A stretch of DNA of 30,586 nt from JBBAAW01 sp964574405 (lineage in GTDB: Bacteria > Patescibacteriota > WWE3 > UBA101185 > UBA10185): positions 1 to 30,586 of the forward strand of contig CAZNNN010000006.1 in assembly GCA_964574405.1 (NCBI GenBank), in the 5' to 3' direction. Positions within the stretch are counted from its first letter, which is position 1. Each line of letters opens with the position of its first letter. The notes below the pieces were generated by a model. The model was not told the origin of the DNA and did no database searches. It saw only the letters and a program-made list of their open reading frames with translations. The translations under genes were made by a program, and so were the position numbers. This document shows positions 20,993-28,646 of this stretch, in pieces.

Positions 20993-22333
20993 ATGGACGG
21001 ATACTTTATTAATTTAAACGGTAGCACCCTAAAAATAGCTCTTTACAACGGCACGCAACCTACAAAATTAGTTACGGAGGATTTACTTCCCACAGCTTCC
21101 TCACATTCTAGGATTGTGGACGCCCATGAATTTGCCAAGGAATTTTCCAGAATTTTGGCTCAAGATCTTGGTAACACCTTGCCCAAGCTACCTATGTACT
21201 TTTTACTTGAACCAGAACTTACCGAGCTTTTTCTTTTAACAACCAATAAGAGTGACGAAAATACCTACGAGCAATTTCTACACCAGATTAAGGATTGTTT
21301 GGTGGATGAAAACCCCGATAACTTATACTTTGGCTATTTTAAACTTGCGCCTTTTATTTATCAATTTGTGGGGATAAAAAAGGATCTTTTGCAAACTTTT
21401 TTGGACGCTGGAAACGAGATTGGTTTAGAAATTGGCGGGATTTTACCCTTTGGACTAATTTTGCCTAAAACCAACACCGATATCTCTAGCCTGTTTGTTT
21501 TGCCTCACGGGGATTCTAATACAGTAGTTTTTAGTGAACTTACTGGCACTAGCTTTGCAGAGAAATTGGATAAAAAAATTGGTCTAAACGAATTAATAGA
21601 ACTTTATTGGAAACTTTCTGTATACAATACTAAAGCCGGTGAGTTAAACATTTACTCGTTTTTTCCTAATGAACACATTTTTAGCTCACATAAGGTACTA
21701 CCTTTGGGAAACGGGGATTTGGAAAAAGGTTACGAGGAAATAGGGCTTACAAAAAGAACGCTGGAAGAAAACCCCACGATGCTAGATTCCCAAACTAATT
21801 TGTTAAATCTTTTGCCTGTGCCGCAGGCAATCGGCGGTAAATCATTTCCTGCCGTAGCCGTAGCATCAATAGCCTCGGTGCTATTGGTGGGAGGTCTAAT
21901 ATTACAGCTTACAGTGGGTTTTACTAATATTTTTGCTACAAAGATACCAAATCAAAAAGATCAAACGGTTTTAGCCGGACAGAATCAAACTACCACAAAA
22001 ACACCTGAGCCAACTAAACAGGAGGAGCCTGCAAAACCACAAAAGGAAGTAAAACGAACAGATCTTAAAATTAGAGTAGAAAACGGTAACGGCGTAGCGG
22101 GTTCGGCGGGAAAATTAAAAACTTATCTGGAAGGCTTTGGTTATACAGTTGTATCCGTAGGTAATTCTGATAGAACCGATTACGCCAAAACTATGATTAA
22201 GTTACCAAGAGATCTAGTTGACTATAAAGATTTGCTCACCAACGACCTTAAAACAAACTACTCGGTGGAAATTGTAAATGTAGACGCCAAATTTACGGAC
22301 TTTGATCTGCTAATTATTGCAGGGTTGAATTAA
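20993..22333 (+). CDS. Membrane protein with C-terminal LytR_C domain
   Basis: The 446-aa protein has an N-terminal soluble part of about 280 residues that starts DGYFINLNGSTLKIALYNG, a little like actin-fold PilM/FtsA-type domains, but I cannot assign it. One membrane helix follows (about 283-305), then a Gln/Pro/Lys-rich linker and a LytR_C domain (about 358-446, IRVENGNGVAGSAGKLKTYL and TVVSVGNSDRTDY). LytR_C domains are extracellular and often go with cell-wall proteins. ATG 20993 was chosen because the promoter places RNA start at 20992. Upstream ATGs at 20930 and 20981 would lie in promoter DNA. A palindrome in the linker codes for LPVPQAI. The 3' end overlaps the convergent adenosyltransferase gene by 20 bp. 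Confidence 0.8.
   Translation: MDGYFINLNGSTLKIALYNGTQPTKLVTEDLLPTASSHSRIVDAHEFAKEFSRILAQDLGNTLPKLPMYFLLEPELTELFLLTTNKSDENTYEQFLHQIKDCLVDENPDNLYFGYFKLAPFIYQFVGIKKDLLQTFLDAGNEIGLEIGGILPFGLILPKTNTDISSLFVLPHGDSNTVVFSELTGTSFAEKLDKKIGLNELIELYWKLSVYNTKAGELNIYSFFPNEHIFSSHKVLPLGNGDLEKGYEEIGLTKRTLEENPTMLDSQTNLLNLLPVPQAIGGKSFPAVAVASIASVLLVGGLILQLTVGFTNIFATKIPNQKDQTVLAGQNQTTTKTPEPTKQEEPAKPQKEVKRTDLKIRVENGNGVAGSAGKLKTYLEGFGYTVVSVGNSDRTDYAKTMIKLPRDLVDYKDLLTNDLKTNYSVEIVNVDAKFTDFDLLIIAGLN
21812..21830. repeat. Palindrome within the LytR_C gene linker
   Basis: TTGCCTG and CAGGCAA form a perfect 7-bp stem around TGCCG. The element is in frame just before the membrane helix. It resembles the GCCTG...CAGGC core of the palindrome at 17235-17255. 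Confidence 0.5.
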
Positions 22334-22847
22334 CCAACTCGTCTTCAACTTTGTGTCTACAATTCTCATATCTGGCTAGAATAAATAAGTAATCGGAGAG
22401 ACGATTGAGGTAAGGAATAAGATTAGCGTGCTTGCCCAAAGTCACTAAAGATCTTTCACACCGCCTACAAACTGCCCGTGCTAAATGAAGTGTAGACGAC
22501 GACTCACATCCGTTTGGCAGAATAAAATTTTTGAGTTTGGGTAGCTTTTTATCCAACGCGTCTATATCTTTTTCCATTAAACCTATTTGACTATTTAAAG
22601 ATCTTTTAACACCATCCACCACTTTAAATCCCGCTACTACCGATCCAATGGTAAACAGGTCTTTTTGAATTTGCGCCAATTTAAGAGAGTCCGCCTTCTT
22701 TAAATGGAAACGCGCCATTCCCAAACAAGCGTTTAGTTCATCCAAATCGCCCAGCGCGTTAATAGAGTTACAGGATTTTAATACTCGTTTACCATATAGA
22801 AGCCTCGTTTCCCCAGAGTCGCCCATTTTTGTATAAATTTTTGACAT
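22314..22847 (-). CDS. ATP:cob(I)alamin adenosyltransferase, PduO type
   Basis: This enzyme adds the adenosyl group of ATP to cob(I)alamin, giving coenzyme B12. The 177-aa protein starts MSKIYTKMGDSGETRLLYGK and has the ATP-site pattern NALGDLDELNACLG, VCRRCERSLVTL and YLNRLSDYLFILAR, all family hallmarks. ATG 22847 lies 4 bases beyond the nrdJ stop. A longer in-frame start at 22877 within nrdJ would add ten residues unlike the family. No ribosome-binding site is seen, so coupling to nrdJ is likely. The pairing with the B12-dependent reductase explains its job: supplying the cofactor. No other B12-synthesis genes are in view, so salvage is inferred. Confidence 0.94.
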   Translation of the reverse strand: MSKIYTKMGDSGETRLLYGKRVLKSCNSINALGDLDELNACLGMARFHLKKADSLKLAQIQKDLFTIGSVVAGFKVVDGVKRSLNSQIGLMEKDIDALDKKLPKLKNFILPNGCESSSTLHLARAVCRRCERSLVTLGKHANLIPYLNRLSDYLFILARYENCRHKVEDELVNSTLQ

Positions 22848-22851
22848 ATCA

Positions 22852-25284
22852 CTAGCACACACTATAACCGCATTCATAACACTTAGAACAGCCCTCTTCG
22901 TTTATAAAGGAAGAATTTCCACATTCAGGGCACATATTTACATGCGAAAACACCGAAACCTCCTTTTTATCTACCCCATTTTCCACTACATTAGCGCCAT
23001 TGCTTCGCACATGGAAATCACAGTCTTCCGCTAACACTTTGGCTACCGCATCTGGAATAGAGCTTACTCGCTTACTCCCAAAACCTACAGAGCGAGAGCC
23101 TCCAATTCCCAAAAGTTGAACCACAATTTCTTTAGCGGTTCTCAAAGGATTTTCTGAAACCCGTAACCAGCCAGAAATAAGTCTGCCCAAAGCTTCTGAA
23201 AGTGCCGCCACATCACTGCCCGCTTTACCCACATTGGCAAAAACTTCCATAGGACTACCCTCTGCATCTTTATTTACGGTAATAAAGGCTTTTCCTTGTG
23301 GCGTATCTAATTTATAAGTAGTTCCGGTAAGCCTATAACCTCGTTCCATTTCTTTTTTAACAGGTTCTACCACGGCTACCGCCTCCACTTTACCATCTTT
23401 CTTGTTCCTAGTTTCTTTGGTTTCTAAAACTACTTCCTGCCTAGAACCAGCCACATAAACCGTTAAGCCTTTACAACCCATTTCCCAACCCAACATGTAC
23501 ACTTTAGCAATATCTTCCTTTTTGGCGGTGGGCGGGAAATTACAAGTTTTAGAAATGGAATTATCAATAAAAGCTTGGATAGAAGCCTGCATCTTGATGT
23601 GCTCCTCCGGCAAAACATCCGCAGACACTACAAAGGTGTTTCTAATTTTTTCCGGCAAGTCCAAAATATCTCGGCAAGAGCCGGTTTCCAAAACTCGTTC
23701 TACAATTTTCTTTTTTGACTCTTCTTTTAAGTTTAAGCTATTCAGTGCTTTATCAAAAAGCGGACTTACATAGGTTAAAGTAAGCTTTTCTTCATCGCCC
23801 GCTGCTTGATACACATTTCTTGAGTAAGCCAGAGCAAAAGCGGGTTCGCACCCATACCCCTCTACCCCCGCTACGGTAGAAATAGTGCCGGTGGGTGCTA
23901 CGGTAGTTCGCGCGGCATTTCTAATCCCATACTTTACAATTTTGGCTCTCACTAGATCCCAATCTAGTTTTGGTCGGCTAAAATCTTTCTTAAAGGGTTT
24001 TATGGGTTTAGGAGCTTGCCATTTTAATTTTTTAGCATCAAAAATACTGCCTTTTATAGCAGGAAAAGTTCCTCTCTCTTTAGCTAGATCTATGGAGGCC
24101 AGCGTAGAGTGATATCTAATAAATTCCGTTACTTGACCGGCAAAATCACAACCTTCTTCCGATCCATACCTAACTCCCAGTGAATACATTACATCCGCCA
24201 ACCCCATAAAACCTAGCCCAATGCGTCTACAATTTTCTGCGGCCTGCCTTAATTGTGGCACTGCGTCAACATATTTATTGGCGGTAACCACATTGTCCAA
24301 AAATCTGGTGGACAAGATAGTAGTTTCTTTAAGCGACTCCCAATCCACTTGACCATCCTTATCCAGATGTTCCAATAAATTTATGGAACCCAAACAGCAG
24401 TTTTCATACTTTCCGAGCCATTGTTCTCCACACGGATTAGTGGCTTTAAGATTATACAAATGAGGAACTGGATTATATCTATTAGCCTCATCAATAAACA
24501 AAACCCCCGGCTCGCCGTTTTTATAGGCATACTCCACTATCATCTCAAAAATCTCGCGGGCTCTTGGCGACTCCACAACTTTTTTAGAATGCGGATCAAT
24601 CAGATCAAACTTTTTGTCGTCTTTAACTGCCTGCATAAACTCGTCCGTTACTGCCACAGAAATATTAAAATTGCTTATTTCACCCTCATCCGATTTGCAT
24701 TTTATAAAGTCGCGAATATCCGGATGATTTACCTGCAAAACCGCCATATTAGCACCCCTCCGTACTCCTCCTTGCGCCACCTCACCAAAAGCCTTGTCAT
24801 ATACCGCCAAAAACCCTACAGGTCCTGTGGCTTTACCCATGCTACTTTTTACCAAGGTTCCCTTGGGTCGCAAATCAGAAAAAGAAAAACCGTTCCCGCC
24901 ACCTACTTGCTGAATTAAAGCAGCGTTTCTTAAAGTAGAAAAAATCCCATCTGGATGCTTGCCAAGATCATCCTCAATGGGCAAAACAAAACAAGCGGCA
25001 AGTTGCCCTAAAGGTGTTCCTGCACCGGTAAATGTGGGTGAATTAGGAAAAAACTTCTTGCTAGAGATTAGATTATAAAATTCAATCTGCGACTTTTCTT
25101 CATATCCATACTGGGCATCGGGAGAAGCCACTACTTTAGCAATCCGCTCAAACATCCCCTCCACAGTTTCCGCCACCACACCGTTTTGATCTTTTAGTAA
25201 ATACCGCTTTTCCAAGATTTTTAAAGAGTTAGGGGTAAAATCTACTGCGTTGTCTTTAGACAACGCCTTTTTTGCTTTTTTCAT
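22852..25284 (-). CDS. nrdJ: Adenosylcobalamin-dependent (class II) ribonucleotide reductase
   Basis: NrdJ reduces ribonucleotides to deoxyribonucleotides using a radical from adenosylcobalamin; it needs no oxygen and works in oxic or anoxic settings. The 810-aa protein has the N-terminal LKILEKRYLLKD, the first redox Cys in AACFVLPIEDD, ATGPVGFLAVYDKAFGEVAQ and RRGANMAVLQVNHPDI. The catalytic NPCGEQW with Cys lies near residue 285, and TVAPTGTISTVAGVEGYGCEP follows in two parts. A TSCPD-like region and a Cys-rich zinc-ribbon tail (CPECGN...CSKCYECGYSVC) end the protein, the latter probably carrying the reducible cysteines. No N-terminal ATP cone is evident. It is the first gene of a two-gene unit with the adenosyltransferase. 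A -10-like TAAAGT lies just upstream of the ATG. Confidence 0.96.
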   Translation of the reverse strand: MKKAKKALSKDNAVDFTPNSLKILEKRYLLKDQNGVVAETVEGMFERIAKVVASPDAQYGYEEKSQIEFYNLISSKKFFPNSPTFTGAGTPLGQLAACFVLPIEDDLGKHPDGIFSTLRNAALIQQVGGGNGFSFSDLRPKGTLVKSSMGKATGPVGFLAVYDKAFGEVAQGGVRRGANMAVLQVNHPDIRDFIKCKSDEGEISNFNISVAVTDEFMQAVKDDKKFDLIDPHSKKVVESPRAREIFEMIVEYAYKNGEPGVLFIDEANRYNPVPHLYNLKATNPCGEQWLGKYENCCLGSINLLEHLDKDGQVDWESLKETTILSTRFLDNVVTANKYVDAVPQLRQAAENCRRIGLGFMGLADVMYSLGVRYGSEEGCDFAGQVTEFIRYHSTLASIDLAKERGTFPAIKGSIFDAKKLKWQAPKPIKPFKKDFSRPKLDWDLVRAKIVKYGIRNAARTTVAPTGTISTVAGVEGYGCEPAFALAYSRNVYQAAGDEEKLTLTYVSPLFDKALNSLNLKEESKKKIVERVLETGSCRDILDLPEKIRNTFVVSADVLPEEHIKMQASIQAFIDNSISKTCNFPPTAKKEDIAKVYMLGWEMGCKGLTVYVAGSRQEVVLETKETRNKKDGKVEAVAVVEPVKKEMERGYRLTGTTYKLDTPQGKAFITVNKDAEGSPMEVFANVGKAGSDVAALSEALGRLISGWLRVSENPLRTAKEIVVQLLGIGGSRSVGFGSKRVSSIPDAVAKVLAEDCDFHVRSNGANVVENGVDKKEVSVFSHVNMCPECGNSSFINEEGCSKCYECGYSVC

Positions 25285-25640
25285 AGGCAGACTTTATGGG
25301 TTAAAAACTTTGCACTGCCGAGAAAGTTATTAGCCCACAATCTTTCTTGGATTTTATTATCCAACTAAATTTTTTATTGGTCGTTTTTGTACGACTTTTA
25401 TATCTTCTCAAATTAAATATGCCACTGCAAACAATGAGTGTTGTTAAGTTGTTCTAAATATGTTTGTACGACAAGTGGGAACTGGCGATTGGGTAAATTT
25501 TGACGGCTGGATAACAAAATCAATGGTAATAGAATCACAAGGCGTCACAAGTCTATAGCCCTGTACGATAATAAATTCTAGTATTACTAGAATACACCAT
25601 CTTGTATTAATCAATTTTGAGGATTATTTTGTGAGAACTT
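25285..25640. other. 356-bp intergenic region, repeat-rich, no clear gene
   Basis: This stretch separates nrdJ (minus) and the PemK-like gene (plus). It holds the 10-mer TTTGTACGAC twice (25386-25395, 25463-25472), a third partial copy TGTACGATA (25562-25570) and the palindrome at 25575-25593. A 32-codon reading frame (25460-25558) has no family resemblance and no ribosome-binding site, so I do not call it. No antitoxin gene, tRNA or terminator is visible. Confidence 0.6.
25575..25593. repeat. 19-bp palindrome upstream of the PemK-like gene
   Basis: ATTCTAGTATTACTAGAAT is a perfect palindrome with one central base. A related copy (15 of 19 bases) lies at 26192-26210 beyond the gene. It may be an operator or a repeat that marks the ends of an inserted segment. 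Confidence 0.6.
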
Positions 25641-26030
25641 ATGAACGACTTTGATTCGTGGAACATCCTCAAACAGAAAATACACGCAAGAAGTAGTGCC
25701 TTTGGACTGTACGCAAATAGTGGCGATGTATGGATAGCATCGTTAGGGCAAAATATCGGTGTTGAACAAAATGGTAAAGGTATCAATTTTGCCCGTCCGG
25801 TCTTGATTGTTAGCAAATTCAATAGCCAAATGGTTTGGGTTGTTCCGCTTTCAACAAAACAAAAGAAAGTTGATTTTTATTTTAACTTCGTCGATCCTTA
25901 TAAACAACCAAACTCGTTAATTTTGGCGCAACTAAGGCTTATTAGCACCAAACGCCTTAAAAGAAAGATATATAAGCTTCCAAAAAACCAGTTAGACGAT
26001 ATTAAGAATCGTTTAAAAACTTATCTATAG
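25641..26030 (+). CDS. PemK/MazF-like toxin-family protein, no antitoxin seen
   Basis: PemK/MazF proteins are mRNA-cleaving toxins of type II toxin-antitoxin systems. The 129-aa product has the family beta-barrel pattern: GDVWIASLGQNIGVEQNGKG, then FARPVLIVSKFN with the conserved Arg-Pro, VWVVPLSTKQK, and SLILAQLRLISTKRLKRK before a C-terminal helix. Extra N-terminal residues (about 27) precede the barrel. No antitoxin gene lies directly up- or downstream, so it may be a solitary toxin, a remnant, or a gene with another role. A weak promoter (TTGTAT/TATTTT, 25602-25630) would start RNA about 4 bases before the ATG. The flanking palindromes suggest a module. Confidence 0.85.
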   Translation: MNDFDSWNILKQKIHARSSAFGLYANSGDVWIASLGQNIGVEQNGKGINFARPVLIVSKFNSQMVWVVPLSTKQKKVDFYFNFVDPYKQPNSLILAQLRLISTKRLKRKIYKLPKNQLDDIKNRLKTYL

Positions 26031-26036
26031 AAAATC

Positions 26037-26062
26037 GAAATCCCGCGGTTAAACGGGATTTC
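26037..26062. terminator. Hairpin after the PemK-like gene
   Basis: A 9-bp perfect stem GAAATCCCG/CGGGATTTC with an 8-base loop begins 6 bases beyond the PemK-like stop. There is no long T tract, so termination is only probable. It lies in the convergent gap before ftsZ. Confidence 0.45.
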
Positions 26063-26128
26063 TCGGAGCCTTTCGGCGCTTCAAATCGGAATCTGCCTAA
26101 GGCAGACCCTCGGAGCCTGTCGGCACTT
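26061..26128. repeat. Direct 21-bp repeats around a palindrome
   Basis: Copies at 26061-26081 and 26108-26128 share CTCGGAGCCTKTCGGCRCTT (18 of 21 bases identical). Between them lies the perfect palindrome TCTGCCTAAGGCAGA (26092-26106). The whole is noncoding, between convergent genes. Confidence 0.6.
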
Positions 26129-26191
26129 TAGTAGTATCTTATCAGAATTCAGCAAAATGTAAAGACCTGTAATATGGCGTCGTAACAATAT

Positions 26192-26210
26192 ATTCTAGGA
26201 ATACTAGAAA
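26192..26210. repeat. Second copy of the ATTCTAG palindrome, downstream of ftsZ
   Basis: ATTCTAGGAATACTAGAAA matches the copy at 25575-25593 at 15 of 19 bases. It is just beyond the ftsZ stop codon, so the two copies enclose the toxin gene. Confidence 0.5.
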
Positions 26211-26215
26211 ATAGC

Positions 26216-27349
26216 TTACTTCCCGCGCAAAAAGGCGGGGATGTCGTATTTATTGTCGTCCTGGGGTTCTTTGTCCGTAGTTTGAAATTCCGATTGAGGT
26301 CTATCCAAAGGCTTTTGAGCATCCAATCGCTGGTCTTTTTGGTCAATGGAAAATCCCACCTTTTTCTCCCGTGGAAGCCCGTAAGGTGTTTTTTCTGCGC
26401 CGTCAAAACCCGTAGCAATAACGGTGATTCTAATTTGATCCTCCATGCGTTCATCAATAGTAGTGCCAAAAATAATATTAGCGTCAGCAGAGGCGGATTG
26501 ACCAATGATTCTAGCTGCCACATCCACCTCCCGCATAGTAAGATCCCTACCGCCAATTACATTAAACAAAATACCCGTAGCGCCTTCTATAGAAACATCC
26601 AAAAGTGGGGAAGAGATAGCGGATTTAGCCGCTTGCTCGGCTCTATCGTCACCTGTACCAATACCAATACCCATAAGCGCAGACCCGGCGTCTTTCATAA
26701 TGGCTTTTACATCCGCAAAGTCCACATTTATAAGTCCTGGCATAACTATCAAGTCCGAAATACCCTGCACACCCTGATTTAAAATGCTGTCCGACACTTT
26801 AAACGCATCCAAAATGCTCATTTTGTCGTCCGCAATTTCTAACAGTTTTTGATTAGGAATAGTAATTAACGCGTCAACCTCACTTTTAAGCTCAATAATC
26901 CCCCGCTCGGCATTACTCATTCTTTGCGCCCCCTCAAAAACAAAGGGCTTGGTAACCACGCCCACCGTTAAAGCTCCCAACTCTTTTGCCAGACTAGCGA
27001 TTATTGGTGCCGCACCTGTACCCGTTCCTCCACCCATACCAGCGGTAATAAAAACCATATCGCTTCCCTCTAAATTGCCTCGTAAGATGTCTAGCGACTC
27101 CTCGGCGGCCTTTCTGCCAATTTCCGGGTTAGAGCCTGCTCCAAGTCCGTGAGTTAGATCCTGACCAATAGGAATTTTTACCATAGTTTTGCTAATGGAA
27201 AGGGCTTGGGCATCAGTATTTACGGCAACAAATTCTACGCCGGAAATTTGCCCCGAGTCAATCATGGTGTTTATTACATTACACCCCGCACCACCCACAC
27301 CAATTACTCTAATTTTTGCAAATTTCTCAATTTCTGGTTTTACTAACAT
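26216..27349 (-). CDS. ftsZ: Cell division protein FtsZ
   Basis: FtsZ is the tubulin-like GTPase that forms the division ring. The 377-aa protein has IRVIGVGGAGCNVINTMI at the start, the GTP signature GGGTGTGAAP near residue 107, and the synergy-loop region NVDFADVKAIM with a conserved Asp. The C-terminal peptide YDIPAFLRGK, which docks FtsA and other partners, is almost ideal. A variable linker rich in Asp/Gln precedes it. The ATG lies 6 bases after the ftsA stop. It is the last gene of murG-ftsQ-ftsA-ftsZ. Confidence 0.98.
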   Translation of the reverse strand: MLVKPEIEKFAKIRVIGVGGAGCNVINTMIDSGQISGVEFVAVNTDAQALSISKTMVKIPIGQDLTHGLGAGSNPEIGRKAAEESLDILRGNLEGSDMVFITAGMGGGTGTGAAPIIASLAKELGALTVGVVTKPFVFEGAQRMSNAERGIIELKSEVDALITIPNQKLLEIADDKMSILDAFKVSDSILNQGVQGISDLIVMPGLINVDFADVKAIMKDAGSALMGIGIGTGDDRAEQAAKSAISSPLLDVSIEGATGILFNVIGGRDLTMREVDVAARIIGQSASADANIIFGTTIDERMEDQIRITVIATGFDGAEKTPYGLPREKKVGFSIDQKDQRLDAQKPLDRPQSEFQTTDKEPQDDNKYDIPAFLRGK

Positions 27350-27355
27350 TAATTT

Positions 27356-28645
27356 TTAGGCTTGGGGCAGAAAGCTTTTAAGTTTTGAAAACAAATTCTT
27401 AAATACTGAACCTATTTTACCTGATGACGAACTAGAATTCAAGAGGCCTTGATTGTGTGCCATTTTTGAGCCGTAAATAATAGCTCCTACGCATGCGGAG
27501 GCATCTGGTCCTTGAATATCGTCAATTAAACCTGAAACACCTTTGGGAAAACCCACACGGGTGGTCATTTTTAACACCTGCTTGGCTACTCTTTCTGCCC
27601 CCACTGTAAGGGATGCGCCACCCGTTAACACGCAACCCGCAGGAAGCTTGGCCTGTAAATTAGCCTTTTTAATTTCTCCCGCCACTAATTCAAAAATCTC
27701 CTGAAGCCTTGGGTCGATAATACCGTATAAAACTCTTTTGGAGACGGTGTTGGTTTCCAAACCATAACCTGTAGCGTCAAATTCATCGGGGTTGGTGCTG
27801 GTTGACTTTACAGAAGGTCGCTCAAACTCTCTGGCTAGGCTCATGTAATCCAACTTTTCATTACTCAATTTAATTTTTATTTTTTCTGCCGTATCAAGAC
27901 TTGCGCGGAGTCCAATAGCTAAATCGCTAGTAATATGCTTGCCACCCACAGGCAATACTGCGGAGTATATGGGCGCACCCTCTAGGAAAATTACTAAACT
28001 AGTGCTTCCACCCCCAATGTCCACCAAAATTGTGCCTAACTCTTTTTCTGTATCCGTAAGAGCACTTTCCGCCGACGCCACCCCCGTAAAAACGCACCCC
28101 GCCACATCCACACCCACTTTTTTAATACACTTTTCCATATTCTTTATGGAAGTAGAAAGTCCGTGGATAATGTTAGTTTCCACTTCCAACCGCACGCCAC
28201 TCATACCCACGGGATCTTTTATGCCATCTTGCCCGTCCACAATAAAGTCGCGCGGAATAACATGGATAACCTCCCTAGATGAAGGCAGACTCACTGCCTG
28301 GGCAGCCTCCGTAGCTCGCGCTACATGCTCGGCAGTAATTTCACTACTCTCGTGTGGAACTACCGCCACCACTCCTCGTGAATTTAGCGTCTCAATATGT
28401 CCACCTGAAACGGTAATAAAAGCCTGGGAAATTGACACCCCCGCCATTTTTTCTGCTCGGTCGATACTTTGAGAAATGCATTCTACCGCCTCATCTATAT
28501 TTACCACCACCGCCTTGTTAATACCTTTGGACGGTACTTTTGCCACCCCCACCACAGAGATTTTATCTTGGGAAACGACCACCACAGTAGTTAAAACTTT
28601 AGTTGAGCCAACATCTATAGCGGTAAGATATTTTTCTTTTGACAT
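27356..28645 (-). CDS. ftsA: Cell division protein FtsA
   Basis: FtsA is an actin-like ATPase that ties FtsZ filaments to the membrane. The 429-aa protein has phosphate-1 motif TAIDVGSTKVLTTV, the 1C subdomain with VSISQAFITVSGGHIE, phosphate-2 ILVDIGGGSTSLVIF, and VLTGGASLTVG for the adenosine site. The C-terminus ends in a short amphipathic helix (SVFKNLFSKLKSFL), the membrane-targeting sequence. ATG 28645 was chosen because an upstream TTG (28657) would lie inside ftsQ; the ftsQ stop is one base before it. It is coupled with ftsQ and followed by ftsZ. Confidence 0.97.
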   Translation of the reverse strand: MSKEKYLTAIDVGSTKVLTTVVVVSQDKISVVGVAKVPSKGINKAVVVNIDEAVECISQSIDRAEKMAGVSISQAFITVSGGHIETLNSRGVVAVVPHESSEITAEHVARATEAAQAVSLPSSREVIHVIPRDFIVDGQDGIKDPVGMSGVRLEVETNIIHGLSTSIKNMEKCIKKVGVDVAGCVFTGVASAESALTDTEKELGTILVDIGGGSTSLVIFLEGAPIYSAVLPVGGKHITSDLAIGLRASLDTAEKIKIKLSNEKLDYMSLAREFERPSVKSTSTNPDEFDATGYGLETNTVSKRVLYGIIDPRLQEIFELVAGEIKKANLQAKLPAGCVLTGGASLTVGAERVAKQVLKMTTRVGFPKGVSGLIDDIQGPDASACVGAIIYGSKMAHNQGLLNSSSSSGKIGSVFKNLFSKLKSFLPQA

Positions 28646-28646
28646 G

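Noticed and set aside
25460..25558. 32-codon frame as an antitoxin for the PemK-like gene
   Set aside because: No ribosome-binding site, no resemblance to antitoxin DNA-binding folds, and 82 bases away from the toxin start.
27939..28472. 177-codon frame antisense to ftsA
   Set aside because: Shadow of a conserved gene; composition rich in Pro, Thr and Ser as expected for a reverse frame.
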